Assembly (NCBI RefSeq): GCF_022346545.1
Contig: NZ_JAKRNU010000009.1
Location: 62,001-126,000 of the forward strand
Direction of reading: 5' to 3'
Length of the DNA: 64,000 nt
DNA from: Sporosarcina sp. ACRSM
GTDB taxonomy: Bacteria; Bacillota; Bacilli; Bacillales_A; Planococcaceae
Shown: in pieces, positions 11,519 through 23,448 of the stretch
Numbering within the stretch: the stretch's first letter is position 1
How the letters are laid out: the number at the start of each line of letters is the position of its first letter
The notes under the pieces: model-generated
What the model was told of the DNA's origin: nothing
The model's input: the letters and a program-made list of their open reading frames with translations, nothing else
The model's database searches: none
Program-made: the position numbers and the translations under genes

Positions 11519-12502
11519 TTAGAAGTTATTCACGTAATCAGTACTCGTCGTGACACATTCACCGAGCTTTGCGACATCGAAATTTCCACCGCTGACAATG
11601 ACGCCGATACGATTTGCTGTAAAGGGTAGTTTTTTATGCAGAACTGCAGCGACTGCGGCAGCTGCTGCACCTTCGATCAATGTTTTTTCACGTTCTAGCA
11701 TGAACAATATCGCTGATGAAATTTCCTGTTCAGATACTGTAATCAGACCGTCAACATAATTCTGGATAATGTCCATTGTCACTTTCCCTGGGTCTTTGAC
11801 ACGGATGCCTTCCGCCAAGGTCGGTAGAAAATGGACCATGCCTTTTCGTTCGTGAAATTTCGAAAAGATTGCAGGTGCGTTTTCCGCTTGAACCCCAATC
11901 ACTTTGACAGTGGGACGGATTGCTTTGACAGCGAGTGCTGTTCCTGCCAACAAACCGCCTCCGCCTGCCGGTACAACAATCGTATCTAAGTCAGGTTGCT
12001 GTTGCAACATTTCCATAGCAACCGTAGCCTGACCTTCAATTATGGCTAGATCATCGAATGGGTGGACAAATGTCGCTCCTGTAGCAAGCTGTGCGGAGCG
12101 TGCAGCCAAATAAGCTTCGTCAAAACTTTGACCGATCAATTTGACGGTTGCTCCGTATTTCTGCGTCGCTTGCACCTTCGCTTCCGGTGTAGCGAGTGGC
12201 ATATAGATCGTTACGGGAACGCCTTTTTTCCGTCCTGCGAGTGCAACTCCTTGTGCGTGATTTCCCGCCGAGGCCGCCAATAATCCTTTGGCACATTCCT
12301 CTTCGGAAAGTTGCGCGACTTTGTTGAAAGCGCCTCGTACTTTGAACGAACCTGTCTTCTGAAGATTTTCAAGCTTTAAATACACTTCACTGTTGGTCCA
12401 TTCATTCAATGTTTCGGACTGTTTACAAGGCGTCCTATGAACGATTTCTGTTAACCTCTCAAATGCTTCGAATAAACGAGCTGTGTCGTACGAATTCCCA
12501 AT
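11519..12502 (-). CDS. ilvA: Threonine dehydratase, short form without regulatory domain
   Basis: Converts threonine to 2-oxobutanoate and ammonia, the first step of isoleucine synthesis. Motifs of the fold-type II PLP family are present: TGSFKVRG with the PLP lysine (K54), SAGNHAQGVA, VPAGGGGLLAG and the C-terminal SGGN. The family N-terminus (ARLFEAF..IVHRTP) is only recovered if translation begins at an ATT codon at 12502, 8 nt after GAGGAG; no ATG, GTG or TTG is available in that stretch, and the first one (TTG at 12409) would remove 31 conserved residues. The protein is then 327 residues, like catabolic TdcB and about 95 shorter than B. subtilis IlvA, so the allosteric ACT-like tail is absent. 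Last gene of the ilv-leu operon, 28 bp after leuD. Confidence 0.88.
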   Translation of the reverse strand: MGNSYDTARLFEAFERLTEIVHRTPCKQSETLNEWTNSEVYLKLENLQKTGSFKVRGAFNKVAQLSEEECAKGLLAASAGNHAQGVALAGRKKGVPVTIYMPLATPEAKVQATQKYGATVKLIGQSFDEAYLAARSAQLATGATFVHPFDDLAIIEGQATVAMEMLQQQPDLDTIVVPAGGGGLLAGTALAVKAIRPTVKVIGVQAENAPAIFSKFHERKGMVHFLPTLAEGIRVKDPGKVTMDIIQNYVDGLITVSEQEISSAILFMLEREKTLIEGAAAAAVAAVLHKKLPFTANRIGVIVSGGNFDVAKLGECVTTSTDYVNNF

Positions 12503-12530
12503 TACACCATCTCCTCTTTAATGCAGCTGG

Positions 12531-13127
12531 TTATACCAGCTGGTTTGTTTGTTGCTGTTCATACTTGGCAATATGCTCTTCGTATTGGAATGTCAATGCA
12601 ATTTCATCCCAACCGTTTAACAGCATTTGTTTATAATACGGGTCGATATTAAATGAATAAACCTTCCCGTCTTGCCCGGTCACTGTCTGCTTTTCCAAAT
12701 TCACTTCTACCGTGTATGGCTCTTGCTCGCCTTTCTCCAACAGTTCTTCTACTTCTTCCACTTTCAATTTAATAGGAAGTAAACCGTTCTTCATGCAGTT
12801 ATTATGGAAAATATCCGCAAAGCTAGGGGCAATGACAACGTTGAAACCATAATCCACGATTGACCAAGGGGCGTGCTCCCTTGAAGATCCACATCCGAAA
12901 TTCTCATGTGACACGAGAACTTTGGATCCTTTGAATCGCTCATCATTTAATACGAAATCTTTTATCTCAGTCCCATCCGCATTATACCGCCAGTGGTAAA
13001 ACAAGTATTTTCCAAATCCTGTACGCTCAATCCGCTTTAGGAATTCCTTGGAAATAATTTGGTCGGTATCGACGTTTTTATGGTCGAGTGGAGTGATGAC
13101 ACTCACTACTTCATTAATCGGTTCCAT
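12531..13127 (-). CDS. leuD: 3-isopropylmalate dehydratase small subunit
   Basis: 198 residues, the usual length. With LeuC it isomerises 2- to 3-isopropylmalate in leucine synthesis. The family motif GCGSSREHAPW (swivel domain of the aconitase superfamily) is present, as is HKNVDTDQII near the start. It begins at an ATG with an AAAGGAGA site and lies 22 bp after leuC, so the two are surely co-transcribed and probably translated in step. Confidence 0.97.
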   Translation of the reverse strand: MEPINEVVSVITPLDHKNVDTDQIISKEFLKRIERTGFGKYLFYHWRYNADGTEIKDFVLNDERFKGSKVLVSHENFGCGSSREHAPWSIVDYGFNVVIAPSFADIFHNNCMKNGLLPIKLKVEEVEELLEKGEQEPYTVEVNLEKQTVTGQDGKVYSFNIDPYYKQMLLNGWDEIALTFQYEEHIAKYEQQQTNQLV

Positions 13128-13148
13128 CTAATCGTCTCCTTTCAGCGC

Positions 13149-14558
13149 TTACGCATGGGCTTTCTGTATTTCACGTACATCGACGAAATGACCTGCAATG
13201 GCAGATGCAGCCGCCATCGCCGGGCTCATCAGATGTGTTCGGGATCCCGCACCTTGACGGCCTTCGAAGTTCCGATTGGATGTCGAAGCGCATCGCTCTC
13301 CTGCAGGAACAACATCATCATTCATCGCGAGACACATACTACAGCCTGACTCGCGCCATTCAAATCCAGCTTCTACGAAAATGGAGTCTAGTCCTTCTTC
13401 TTCCGCCTGCTTTTTAACGGAGTATGAACCTGGTACGACAATCGCTGTAACGGAAGGATGAACTTTTTTCCCTTCGATCACTTTTGCAGCTGCGCGTAGG
13501 TCACTTAATCTTGCATTCGTGCAAGAGCCGATGAAAACGTGCTGGATGTCAATGGATGTCAGCGGAGCCCCTTCTTCAAGTCCCATATAAGCAAGTGCTT
13601 TTTTCAGCGCTTCTTTATCGGACTCAGACTCAAATTCAGATGCATAAGGTACATGTGAGGTAATACCGGATCCCATGGAAGGATTCGTCCCCCATGTCAC
13701 AAACGGTTCGATTTCATTTGCATCCAGTTCGACTGTTATGTCATATGTAGCTCCTTCGTCGGACGCCAAAGCAAGCCATTTTGCTGCTGCTTCATCAAAC
13801 GCGGCTCCTTGTGGAACATGTTTACGCCCTTTCAGGTAGGCGATGGTCGTTTCGTCTGGACTGATTAAACCAGCTTTCGCTCCGGCTTCAATGGACATAT
13901 TACAGACTGTCATCCGTTCTTCCATCGTTAGCTTACGAATAGCGTCGCCTGTATATTCCACAATATGTCCAGTCCCCATATCAATGCCAAATTTAGCGAT
14001 GATTGCTAAGATGATATCTTTAGCAGTGACACCAAAACCAAGTTCGCCATTGATGCGGATTTGCATAGTTTTCGGTTTGTTTTGCCAAAGCGTTTGTGTC
14101 GATAGCACGTGCTCGACTTCACTTGTTCCGATACCGAATGCGATCGCACCGAATGCTCCATGCGTGGATGTATGGCTATCCCCACAAACAATTGTTTTTC
14201 CAGGTTGCGTCAATCCAAGTTCCGGCCCGATAATATGGACAATTCCTTGGTCAGGGTGATCCATATTAGCTAGCTCAATACCGAATTCATCACAGTTCGC
14301 TTGTAATGTATTGATCTGTTTCCGTGCGATCGGGTCTTTAATCGTCTCCCGGTTGCGCGTCGGTACATTATGATCCATCGTTGCATAGCAAAGATCCGGT
14401 CTCCGAACTTTCCGGTTTGCAAGTCTCAAACCTTCAAATGCCTGCGGAGAGGTCACTTCATGCAATAAATGAAGATCGATGTAGAGCAAATCCGGTTTCC
14501 CCTGTTCTTCATAAACTACATGTTGTTCCCAGATTTTCTCGATAATATTTTTTGCCAT
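13149..14558 (-). CDS. leuC: 3-isopropylmalate dehydratase large subunit
   Basis: 469 residues, standard length. An aconitase-superfamily enzyme with a 4Fe-4S cluster: the cluster cysteines appear in [10 protein letters not shown] and in GCSMCLAMN, and the substrate-binding [14 protein letters not shown] motif is intact. It works with LeuD in leucine synthesis. Starts at ATG 14558 after a GGGAGAATG-type site. The gap upstream to leuB holds an inverted-repeat element (14581-14695). Confidence 0.97.
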   Translation of the reverse strand: MAKNIIEKIWEQHVVYEEQGKPDLLYIDLHLLHEVTSPQAFEGLRLANRKVRRPDLCYATMDHNVPTRNRETIKDPIARKQINTLQANCDEFGIELANMDHPDQGIVHIIGPELGLTQPGKTIVCGDSHTSTHGAFGAIAFGIGTSEVEHVLSTQTLWQNKPKTMQIRINGELGFGVTAKDIILAIIAKFGIDMGTGHIVEYTGDAIRKLTMEERMTVCNMSIEAGAKAGLISPDETTIAYLKGRKHVPQGAAFDEAAAKWLALASDEGATYDITVELDANEIEPFVTWGTNPSMGSGITSHVPYASEFESESDKEALKKALAYMGLEEGAPLTSIDIQHVFIGSCTNARLSDLRAAAKVIEGKKVHPSVTAIVVPGSYSVKKQAEEEGLDSIFVEAGFEWRESGCSMCLAMNDDVVPAGERCASTSNRNFEGRQGAGSRTHLMSPAMAAASAIAGHFVDVREIQKAHA

Positions 14559-14580
14559 AAGTCATTCTCCCTTCTCAATT

Positions 14581-14695
14581 ACGCCTCGGCGTAATTGCGT
14601 CCAGATTTTGAATTGAGCTTGCTCAATTAACTCCTTTCAAAATCTGTGACATGCGCCGGAGGCATGACTTAATTCAGTTTACTGAATTAAGTCAT
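14581..14695. repeat. Inverted-repeat element between leuB and leuC
   Basis: Contains a perfect 15-bp palindrome with 2-nt loop (14664-14678 / 14681-14695), an inner hairpin AATTGAGC/GCTCAATT (14611-14628), and outer arms CAGATTTTGAA (14602) / TTCAAAATCTG (14636) and CGCCTCGGCG (14582) / CGCCGGAGGC (14654). Its left part matches the element at 43841. The palindrome reaches the leuB stop codon, so the element probably inserted exactly at the end of leuB. Confidence 0.7.
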
Positions 14696-15792
14696 ACGTA
14701 TGAATTCATAATGCTGTTCGAAACAGATTGTGTATCGAGTTCGTTGATTACTTTTTCGGTCCACTCCTGCGTTGTTAGCGCTCGTTGCGCAGAATCAGCC
14801 AAATCCGCTGTGAAGCTGCCATCTTCGAATACTGTATCAACGGCTTTCTCAATCGCCACAGCTTCCGCTTCCATTCCGAATGAATAACGTAACATCATCG
14901 CAGCTGACAAAATGGTTGCAGCTGGATTCGCAATGCCTTTCCCAGCAATTTCCGGAGCTGATCCGTGCACCGGTTCATAGAGGCCGAAACTGTCTGCACG
15001 CATACTCGCTGACGGTAGTACGCCCAGTGAACCTGTAATGACGGACGCCTCATCACTTAAAATATCGCCAAACATATTTTCCGTCAAAATGACATCGAAT
15101 GCAGCGGGATTTGTAATCAGCTTCATAGATGTTGAGTCAACTAGCATGTGCTCAACTTCCACATCGGGATAGGCCACCTTTTTCTCATCCACAATTTTGC
15201 GCCATAGTTTACTTGACTCAAGGACATTTGCCTTGTCGACAGAAGCGATTTTCCCTCTACGCAGTTGGGCAAACTCAAATGATTTGTCGACGATGCGTTC
15301 AATTTCTTCACGTGAATAAAGGAGTGTATCTACAGCCCCTTCTTCTGTATGATGACTCGGTTCTCCAAAATACAAACCACCGGTCAATTCCCGTACGATC
15401 AGCATATCGACTTCTTTTGCAATATCTTCTTTCAAAGGAGAAGTATGGAGCAAAGAAGGGACAGCTTTCACAGGACGAAGATTGGCGAATAGATCGAAAC
15501 GTTTCCGAATGGCCAACAGTCCTTTTTCCGGACGGAGCGCTTGCGGATTCTGATCCCATTTTGGACCGCCTACTGCTCCAAGGAGTACTGCGTCACTCGC
15601 TTCGCAAATGGCGATTGTTTCATCCGGCAGAGGATTTTGATGCTTATCGATTGCATCGCCTCCAATGGATGCATGTTCAAAATGAAATGTATGGTTAAAG
15701 CGTTTCGCAATGACTTCAAGCACCTTCACTGCCGCTTCTGTCACTTCCGGGCCGATTCCGTCACCAGGTAATACTGCTATTTTCTTTTCCAC
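14692..15792 (-). CDS. leuB: 3-isopropylmalate dehydrogenase
   Basis: 366 residues from a GTG at 15792 with AAGGAGGAG just upstream. Oxidatively decarboxylates 3-isopropylmalate with NAD. Family signs: GDGIGPEV near the N-terminus, the substrate-binding RRGKIASVDKANVLESS region, NMFGDILSDEAS with metal-binding aspartates, and the NAD-binding HGSAPEIAGKGIANP loop. The stop codon overlaps the inverted-repeat element downstream, which may have rewritten the last few residues (SNSIMNSYV). Confidence 0.97.
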   Translation of the reverse strand: MEKKIAVLPGDGIGPEVTEAAVKVLEVIAKRFNHTFHFEHASIGGDAIDKHQNPLPDETIAICEASDAVLLGAVGGPKWDQNPQALRPEKGLLAIRKRFDLFANLRPVKAVPSLLHTSPLKEDIAKEVDMLIVRELTGGLYFGEPSHHTEEGAVDTLLYSREEIERIVDKSFEFAQLRRGKIASVDKANVLESSKLWRKIVDEKKVAYPDVEVEHMLVDSTSMKLITNPAAFDVILTENMFGDILSDEASVITGSLGVLPSASMRADSFGLYEPVHGSAPEIAGKGIANPAATILSAAMMLRYSFGMEAEAVAIEKAVDTVFEDGSFTADLADSAQRALTTQEWTEKVINELDTQSVSNSIMNSYV

Positions 15793-15843
15793 CGTACTTC
15801 TCCTCCTTGTTTAAGTTTACGTTTTCACGTTTCGGGATGCCTT

Positions 15844-15888
15844 CCTCCCTTAGACAAGCGGCTTTACCACTAGTCTTATAGGAGGGGC
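15844..15888 (-). other. Stem-loop in the leuA-leuB gap
   Basis: The 165-bp gap between leuA and leuB contains a two-tier hairpin: CCTCCCT at 15844 pairs with AGGAGGGG near 15880-15887, enclosing AGACAAGCGG/CCACTAGTCT-type pairing. A smaller inverted repeat TTCTTCAA/TTGAAGAA lies at about 15917-15942. No U-run follows, so it may be an mRNA processing or stability element rather than a terminator. Confidence 0.45.
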
Positions 15889-15957
15889 ACAAAAGATTCC
15901 TTCATTATATATCGTTTCTTCAATTTACTTTTGTTGAAGAATTATTTTACGCTAACG

Positions 15958-18559
<2,602 letters not shown>

Positions 18560-18612
18560 CTATATGGTATTTAAATGGTACACATTTGAATGGTGTTACT
18601 GTTATCCATTTG

Positions 18613-18732
18613 TGTCTAGACTCCGGGCGCCAGATGCTCGGGTCATAAGCCAGCCCGGCTGTGAGGCAAAGTACGCCTCTTCGCCGGTCCGTCTTATGCC
18701 TGTCGCATCTAGGCAGGCGCCCTGCGCTTTTC
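18613..18732. repeat. Structured intergenic repeat, copy B, inside the ilv operon
   Basis: About 120 bp, GC-rich, matching copy A at 5743-5860. Left and right ends (CTCCGGGCGCCAGATGC and GCATCTAGGCAGGCGCC) pair, and inner arms ATAAGCCAGCCCGGCT / CCGGTCCGTCTTAT pair around a GAGGCAAAGTACGCCTC hairpin. It fills most of the 216-bp ilvN-ilvC gap and would form a large hairpin in the operon mRNA. Confidence 0.7.
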
Positions 18733-18736
18733 TATA

Positions 18737-19252
18737 TTATTTTAAAATGGATAATTGTGGTGATTGGACCTTTTGCGTGTCCCGTACAAATGCCGTAGCA
18801 CCTGTTCTTGTTAATTCTTTAATGCCATATGGTCTGAGCAGATCGATAAACGCTTCAATCTTATCCGGATTGCCTGTCACTTGGTAGGTGACGACATTTT
18901 TACCGGAATCGATGACGGTTGCCCTAAACGGTTCGATGATACTATTCATTTCACTCCTGACATGCGGCGGTGAAATGACTTTCACTAAAGCGAGTTCCCG
19001 CATGACAATCGCTCGATCTGTAATGTCGTTCACTTTAAGGACATCGATCTGTTTGGACAACTGTTTGACAAGCTGCTCGATTTTCCGTTCATCTTCTACA
19101 TTGACGATGAACGTCATTTTCGAGATGCCAACCTGTTCAGTATGCCCGACTGTAATGCTTTCGATGTTAAATTGTCTTTTCATGAGCAATCCCGTCACTC
19201 GGTTCAAGACACCACTTTGATTAATGACTGTTACTGTAATGACTCGTTTCAA
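18737..19252 (-). CDS. ilvN: Acetolactate synthase small (regulatory) subunit
   Basis: 171 residues. Starts [21 protein letters not shown], the ACT domain that binds valine, followed by the C-terminal ALS small-subunit domain (from about residue 85). It activates IlvB and confers valine feedback. The start codon overlaps the ilvB stop by 4 nt (ATGA-type), the usual arrangement for translational coupling in a 1:1 complex. Confidence 0.96.
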   Translation of the reverse strand: MKRVITVTVINQSGVLNRVTGLLMKRQFNIESITVGHTEQVGISKMTFIVNVEDERKIEQLVKQLSKQIDVLKVNDITDRAIVMRELALVKVISPPHVRSEMNSIIEPFRATVIDSGKNVVTYQVTGNPDKIEAFIDLLRPYGIKELTRTGATAFVRDTQKVQSPQLSILK

Positions 19253-21015
19253 TGTTTGCTCACTCCAATCATTTCATTCAGTCCTCTGCCTGGTGCAACC
19301 ATCGGCGTAACCTTTTCCGCCTGTTTCACGCGACAGTCGATCAGGACAGGCTCATCGGATAATAATGCTTCCCGGAACTGCGCTTCTGCCTCTTCCAGTT
19401 TCTCGATTCGATAGCCTTTGATGTCATACGCTTCCGCTAATTTCACAAAGTCCGGCTGCACCGGGATCAAAGATTGTGAATAACGGTTTTCGTAGAACGT
19501 TTCTTGCCATTGGCGAACCATTCCGAGTGCTTCGTTGTTCAAGATAACAACCTTGACAGGTAGGCGCAACTCCTGCAATAAGGACAATTCTTGTGCCGTC
19601 ATTTGGAATCCAGCATCTCCTACGATCGAGATGACACGTTTATCCGGTTTGGCAATCTGTGCACCAATCGCTGCTGGGAAACCGAAGCCCATCGTTCCAA
19701 GACCGCCTGACGTTACCCAATGATTCGGATTATTTAAACTGTAATATTGCGCTGCCCACATTTGATGCTGACCTACATCCGTTGTGACAATCGCTTCCCC
19801 TTCCGTGATACGGTGGATGATTTCAACCGCTTGTTGCGGAAGGATGACGCTGTCGTCCTCGTTGTACCATAATGGGAACTTTTCGGCTGATTGTTTCAAG
19901 TAAGCCCACCATTCAGTTATTTCAGGCGATTCGTTTTGCTGATTCAAAAGTTCTTTCAACGCTTCCTTGGCGTCTGCAACGATCGGGATTTCCGTCGGTA
20001 CATTTTTGCCAATTTCCGCCGGATCGATATCGATATGGATGACTTTTGCATGTGGTGCGAACAACTCAAGATTACCTGTTAAACGGTCATCGAAGCGTGC
20101 TCCGATATTGACAAGTACATCACATTCGCTAAGCGCCATATTGGCAGTAACCGTTCCGTGCATTCCTGCCATGCCGAGGAATAGTTCGTGTTCGCCATGG
20201 ATACTTCCTAAACCAAGTAGCGTATTGGTAATCGGTAATTGGTGTTTCTCTGCAAATTCTTTCAATTCGTCCATCGCATTTGCATGAAGTATGCCGGCTC
20301 CCGCTAGAATGATCGGCTTTTTCGCTTCTGAAATGGCTTTTGCCGCTTTTTGGATTTGTAAAAAGTTCGGAATCGTTGTCGGCTGATAGCCCGGTAGGTT
20401 GACTTCGATGTCTGCATACTTTTCATCCGTCGAAGCGAACAACCCCGTCGCAATGTTTTTAGGAATATCCACAACAACCGGTCCAGGACGTCCTGTTGAA
20501 GCGATATGGAATGCTTCTTTGATAATCCGTGGTAAATCCGCCACGTCGTTCACCTGATAATTATGCTTGGTGATTGGCTGTGTAATGCCGATGATATCCG
20601 CTTCTTGGAATGCATCGGTTCCGATGACTGTATTGGCAACCTGGCCAGTAAATACGACGAGTGGCAAAGAATCCATCATAGCATCCGTAATCCCTGTCAC
20701 TAAGTTCGTTGCGCCCGGTCCGGATGTGGCAAGTACGACACCTGTTTTTCCGGATACTCTGGCATACCCTTCCGCCGCATGAATTGCGCCTTGTTCGTGA
20801 CGGGCAAGCACATGGGAAATGGGATTTTTATATAGCGCATCGTAAATCGGTAATACAGCCCCTCCAGGGTAACCGAAGATGACTTCGACACCTTGATCTT
20901 TCAATGCTTGGATCAAAACAGCTGATCCATCGCTCGGCTGTATGTTTTGTTGTTCAATCACAGTATCAGTCACCATTTCCTTTACTGCTTGCTTCGTTTG
21001 AACTTCCGCATTCAT
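19249..21015 (-). CDS. ilvB: Acetolactate synthase large (catalytic) subunit
   Basis: 588 residues from the ATG at 21015 (MNAEVQTKQ), chosen because AAGGAGGAG precedes it; a longer reading would run through the T-box terminator. A ThDP and FAD enzyme that makes acetolactate or acetohydroxybutyrate. Visible motifs: catalytic Glu in [15 protein letters not shown], central FAD-domain GLGSIHG region, and the ThDP-binding [19 protein letters not shown] stretch. Expression is controlled by the T-box leader just upstream. Confidence 0.97.
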   Translation of the reverse strand: MNAEVQTKQAVKEMVTDTVIEQQNIQPSDGSAVLIQALKDQGVEVIFGYPGGAVLPIYDALYKNPISHVLARHEQGAIHAAEGYARVSGKTGVVLATSGPGATNLVTGITDAMMDSLPLVVFTGQVANTVIGTDAFQEADIIGITQPITKHNYQVNDVADLPRIIKEAFHIASTGRPGPVVVDIPKNIATGLFASTDEKYADIEVNLPGYQPTTIPNFLQIQKAAKAISEAKKPIILAGAGILHANAMDELKEFAEKHQLPITNTLLGLGSIHGEHELFLGMAGMHGTVTANMALSECDVLVNIGARFDDRLTGNLELFAPHAKVIHIDIDPAEIGKNVPTEIPIVADAKEALKELLNQQNESPEITEWWAYLKQSAEKFPLWYNEDDSVILPQQAVEIIHRITEGEAIVTTDVGQHQMWAAQYYSLNNPNHWVTSGGLGTMGFGFPAAIGAQIAKPDKRVISIVGDAGFQMTAQELSLLQELRLPVKVVILNNEALGMVRQWQETFYENRYSQSLIPVQPDFVKLAEAYDIKGYRIEKLEEAEAQFREALLSDEPVLIDCRVKQAEKVTPMVAPGRGLNEMIGVSKH

Positions 21016-21061
21016 CAATAAACTCCTCCTTACTTTTCTTTTCGACATTTTTCGACATTTC

Positions 21062-21358
21062 AAAATAAAGAAAAGCTTTTTCTTCCCACGCAAAGAAACG
21101 TATTCTCTTTACCTAGGGATGAAAAAGCTTTTCATGGTACCACCCTTGTTCACAGCAATTTTGCTGCCTCATGAATAGACATTGTCTATTCGCTGCTAAC
21201 GAGCATAGCGAACTACGCCCGAGATTGCCTAATCCCCTACGGTTTCAGCAACCCACTCCGGGGTGATGTCGTAAACTAGGTGTATACCGGCTTTCAGCTG
21301 CCCCGGCTCTCTGTGAATACGTGGATCTAGTTACTTTTGCCCCATCATCGATTTCAAT
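21062..21358 (-). promoter_or_regulatory. T-box leader controlling ilvB and downstream genes, inferred Ile (AUC) specifier
   Basis: Minus-strand RNA shows the hallmark T-box sequence AGGGUGGUACC (21146-21136). Stem I has the AGAGAG region (about 21313) and a distal loop with CAGCUGAAA. Helix GGGG (21343-21340)/CCCC (21263-21260) and helix GUAACUAG (21334-21327)/CUAGUUUAC (21279-21271) enclose an internal loop whose 3' side reads GACAUCA, placing AUC (21267-21265) in the specifier position with the expected following A. After the T-box, GAAAAGCUUUUUC and GAAAAAGCUUUUC form the terminator, followed by UUUAUUUU at about 21067-21060. Uncharged tRNA-Ile would favour the antiterminator. The leader begins only a few nt after the ilvD stop and no convincing separate promoter was found. 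Confidence 0.92.
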
Positions 21359-21361
21359 CTA

Positions 21362-23029
21362 TTAAATTTTCATAACGCCGCCAGTACTCGCTGATGTAAC
21401 AAGTGCTGAATATCTGGCAAGATAGCCTTTTTTGATTTTCGGTTCAAACGGTTTTAATGCTGCCCGTCTTTTTGCTAATTCTTCATCGGAAACTTCGAGT
21501 TGGATCGTCCGGTTCGTCAAATCGATGGAAATGATATCATCGTTTTCGACTAATGCGATTGGTCCGCCTTCTGCCGCTTCCGGTGAAATATGGCCGATCG
21601 AGATGCCTCGGGATGCCCCTGAAAAACGACCGTCTGTAATGAGTGCCACTTTCGTTCCTAAACCGCGTCCCATAATCGCAGACGTCGGTGCGAGCATTTC
21701 AGGCATCCCTGGCCCGCCTTTTGGACCTTCGTAGCGGATGACAACGACATGACCTTCTTTAACCGTGCCATTATCGATGTTTTCCTGTGCCGCTTCTTGG
21801 GAATCAAAGACAATCGCCTTGCCTGTGAATTCCTTGATTGACGGATCGACAGCGCCGACTTTAATGACACCGCCGTCCGGTGCGATATTTCCGAAGAGTA
21901 TGGATAATCCGCCTACAGGACTGTATGGATTCTCTTTCGGTCTAATGACTGCTTCATTCGTAATTTTAGCTTCTTTGACGTTTTCGTAGAGCGTTTTTCC
22001 TGTGATCGTCATACGATCAGGATGGATGGCTCCTTCGATTTCGCAAAGTTCCTTGATAATGGCATTGAGGCCACCTGCAAGGTGAACATCATGCATCGAG
22101 TAATCGGAAGCTGGCATAATTTTCGATAAATAAGGAATGCGCTTCGCGACTTCGTTGATGTCTTTCACATCGTACTCGATTTCCGCTTCATGTGCGATAG
22201 CAAGTGTATGGAGAACAGTGTTGGTCGAACCACCCATTGCCATATCGAGTGCAAATGCATCATCGATTGCTTCTTTCGTAATAAGATCACGCGGTTTGAT
22301 ATCCTCTTTTACCATGCGGACAAGATGTTGCGCCGCTTCTTTGATGAGTCGGTGACGCTCGTCCGAAGTAGCTACGATTGTGGCATTCCCTGGAGGTGTC
22401 ATGCCGAGCATTTCCATCAAAGAGTTCATGGAGTTCGCTGTGAACATTCCTGAACAAGATCCGCATGTCGGACATGCATTTTGTTCAATGTCGAGCAGTT
22501 CCGCTTCCGTCATTGAGCCTTGTTTGTAAGCCCCGACCCCTTCAAATACAGAAGTGAGGGAAAGCTGTTTTCCATCTGCCGATGTACCAGCCTCCATCGG
22601 GCCACCTGTTACGAATACGGATGGGACATTCGTCCGAACTGCTGCCATTAGCATACCTGGTGTAATCTTGTCACAGTTCGGTATGTAGAACACACCGTCA
22701 AACCAGTGAGCGTTTATCACAGTTTCCGCTGCATCTGCAATGAGCTCTCGGCTTGGGAGTGAATATCTCATTCCGATATGCCCCATTGCAATCCCATCAT
22801 CTACGCCGATGGTATTAAATTCAAACGGGATGCCACCCGCTTCCCGGATTGCTTCTTTGACGACTTCTGCGAATTTATTCAAGTGCATATGACCAGGAAT
22901 GATATCAATATATGAGTTACAGACACCTATGAAAGGTTTGTGCATATCTTTCATCCGAACACCAGTTGCGTACAATAGACTTCTATGAGGTGCGCGGTCC
23001 ACACCTTTTTTGATCATATCACTTCTCAT
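21362..23029 (-). CDS. ilvD: Dihydroxy-acid dehydratase
   Basis: 555 residues from ATG 23029 with TAGGAGAG upstream. Dehydrates dihydroxy acids to 2-oxoisovalerate and 2-oxo-3-methylvalerate. Iron-sulfur ligands appear in NCDKITPGM and in [17 protein letters not shown], and the C-terminal [14 protein letters not shown] motif is intact. It is the first gene of the block and lies upstream of the T-box, so it escapes that control; its own promoter is at 23145-23173. Confidence 0.97.
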   Translation of the reverse strand: MRSDMIKKGVDRAPHRSLLYATGVRMKDMHKPFIGVCNSYIDIIPGHMHLNKFAEVVKEAIREAGGIPFEFNTIGVDDGIAMGHIGMRYSLPSRELIADAAETVINAHWFDGVFYIPNCDKITPGMLMAAVRTNVPSVFVTGGPMEAGTSADGKQLSLTSVFEGVGAYKQGSMTEAELLDIEQNACPTCGSCSGMFTANSMNSLMEMLGMTPPGNATIVATSDERHRLIKEAAQHLVRMVKEDIKPRDLITKEAIDDAFALDMAMGGSTNTVLHTLAIAHEAEIEYDVKDINEVAKRIPYLSKIMPASDYSMHDVHLAGGLNAIIKELCEIEGAIHPDRMTITGKTLYENVKEAKITNEAVIRPKENPYSPVGGLSILFGNIAPDGGVIKVGAVDPSIKEFTGKAIVFDSQEAAQENIDNGTVKEGHVVVIRYEGPKGGPGMPEMLAPTSAIMGRGLGTKVALITDGRFSGASRGISIGHISPEAAEGGPIALVENDDIISIDLTNRTIQLEVSDEELAKRRAALKPFEPKIKKGYLARYSALVTSASTGGVMKI

Positions 23030-23144
23030 TGCATTCTCTCCTACTCAAATCACTTACACTTTTATCTCAATTGAACTAAGTTACTACCTATCAATCAGTC
23101 ACTTGTCTTCTGAACTGAATCACGTGCTGATTTGGATTGAAGCT

Positions 23145-23173
23145 ATCATATCTTGGATATCGCCTGTAGTCAA
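23145..23173 (-). promoter_or_regulatory. Sigma-A promoter of ilvD
   Basis: Minus strand: TTGACT at 23173-23168, 17-nt spacer, TATGAT at 23150-23145. The ~110-nt leader that follows shows no T-box or terminator. A candidate CodY-like half site (GAAAATT) lies far upstream near 23285, too degenerate to call. Confidence 0.8.
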
Positions 23174-23231
23174 CAGTCTTTTTATAATTATTAGCCAATT
23201 GAGAATTGCAAGCAAAAATGTATCCGCTTAC

Positions 23232-23251
23232 ATATGCGATATATCGCATAT
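23232..23251. promoter_or_regulatory. Perfect 20-bp palindrome in the ilvD divergent region
   Basis: ATATGCGATATATCGCATAT is its own reverse complement over all 20 bases. It lies about 58 bp upstream of the ilvD -35 and about 115 bp upstream of the divergent promoter at 23367. The rest of the 419-bp region (23030-23448) holds the two promoters and AT-rich DNA. Probably a dimeric regulator site; the regulator is not identified. Confidence 0.5.
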
Positions 23252-23366
23252 CTCACAATTTGTTCATATTTAATAAAAAATTTTCTACGAAATGACAGCA
23301 AGCATAGAAAGGGTTTTCATTCGTCAGGAAGGGATATTTATAAAATTCATGATTTATGAAACCTTC

Positions 23367-23395
23367 CTGCAATAGACTCGTAACTGTAGTATACT
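23367..23395 (+). promoter_or_regulatory. Candidate promoter of the stalk-domain protein gene
   Basis: CTGCAA at 23367-23372, 17-nt spacer, TATACT at 23390-23395. The -10 is good and the -35 weak. Confidence 0.45.
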
Positions 23396-23448
23396 TGCTT
23401 TCGAAAGCATGTATTTTTTACCAATAATCTTAATGGAGGTTTTAGGCT

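Noticed and set aside
14664-14695. 15-bp perfect palindrome as a leuB terminator
   Set aside because: No U-run follows, it is part of a repeat element matched elsewhere, and leuC-leuD lie downstream in the same operon.
21016-21093. 26-residue N-terminal extension of IlvB
   Set aside because: It runs into the T-box terminator stem; ATG 21015 follows AAGGAGGAG.
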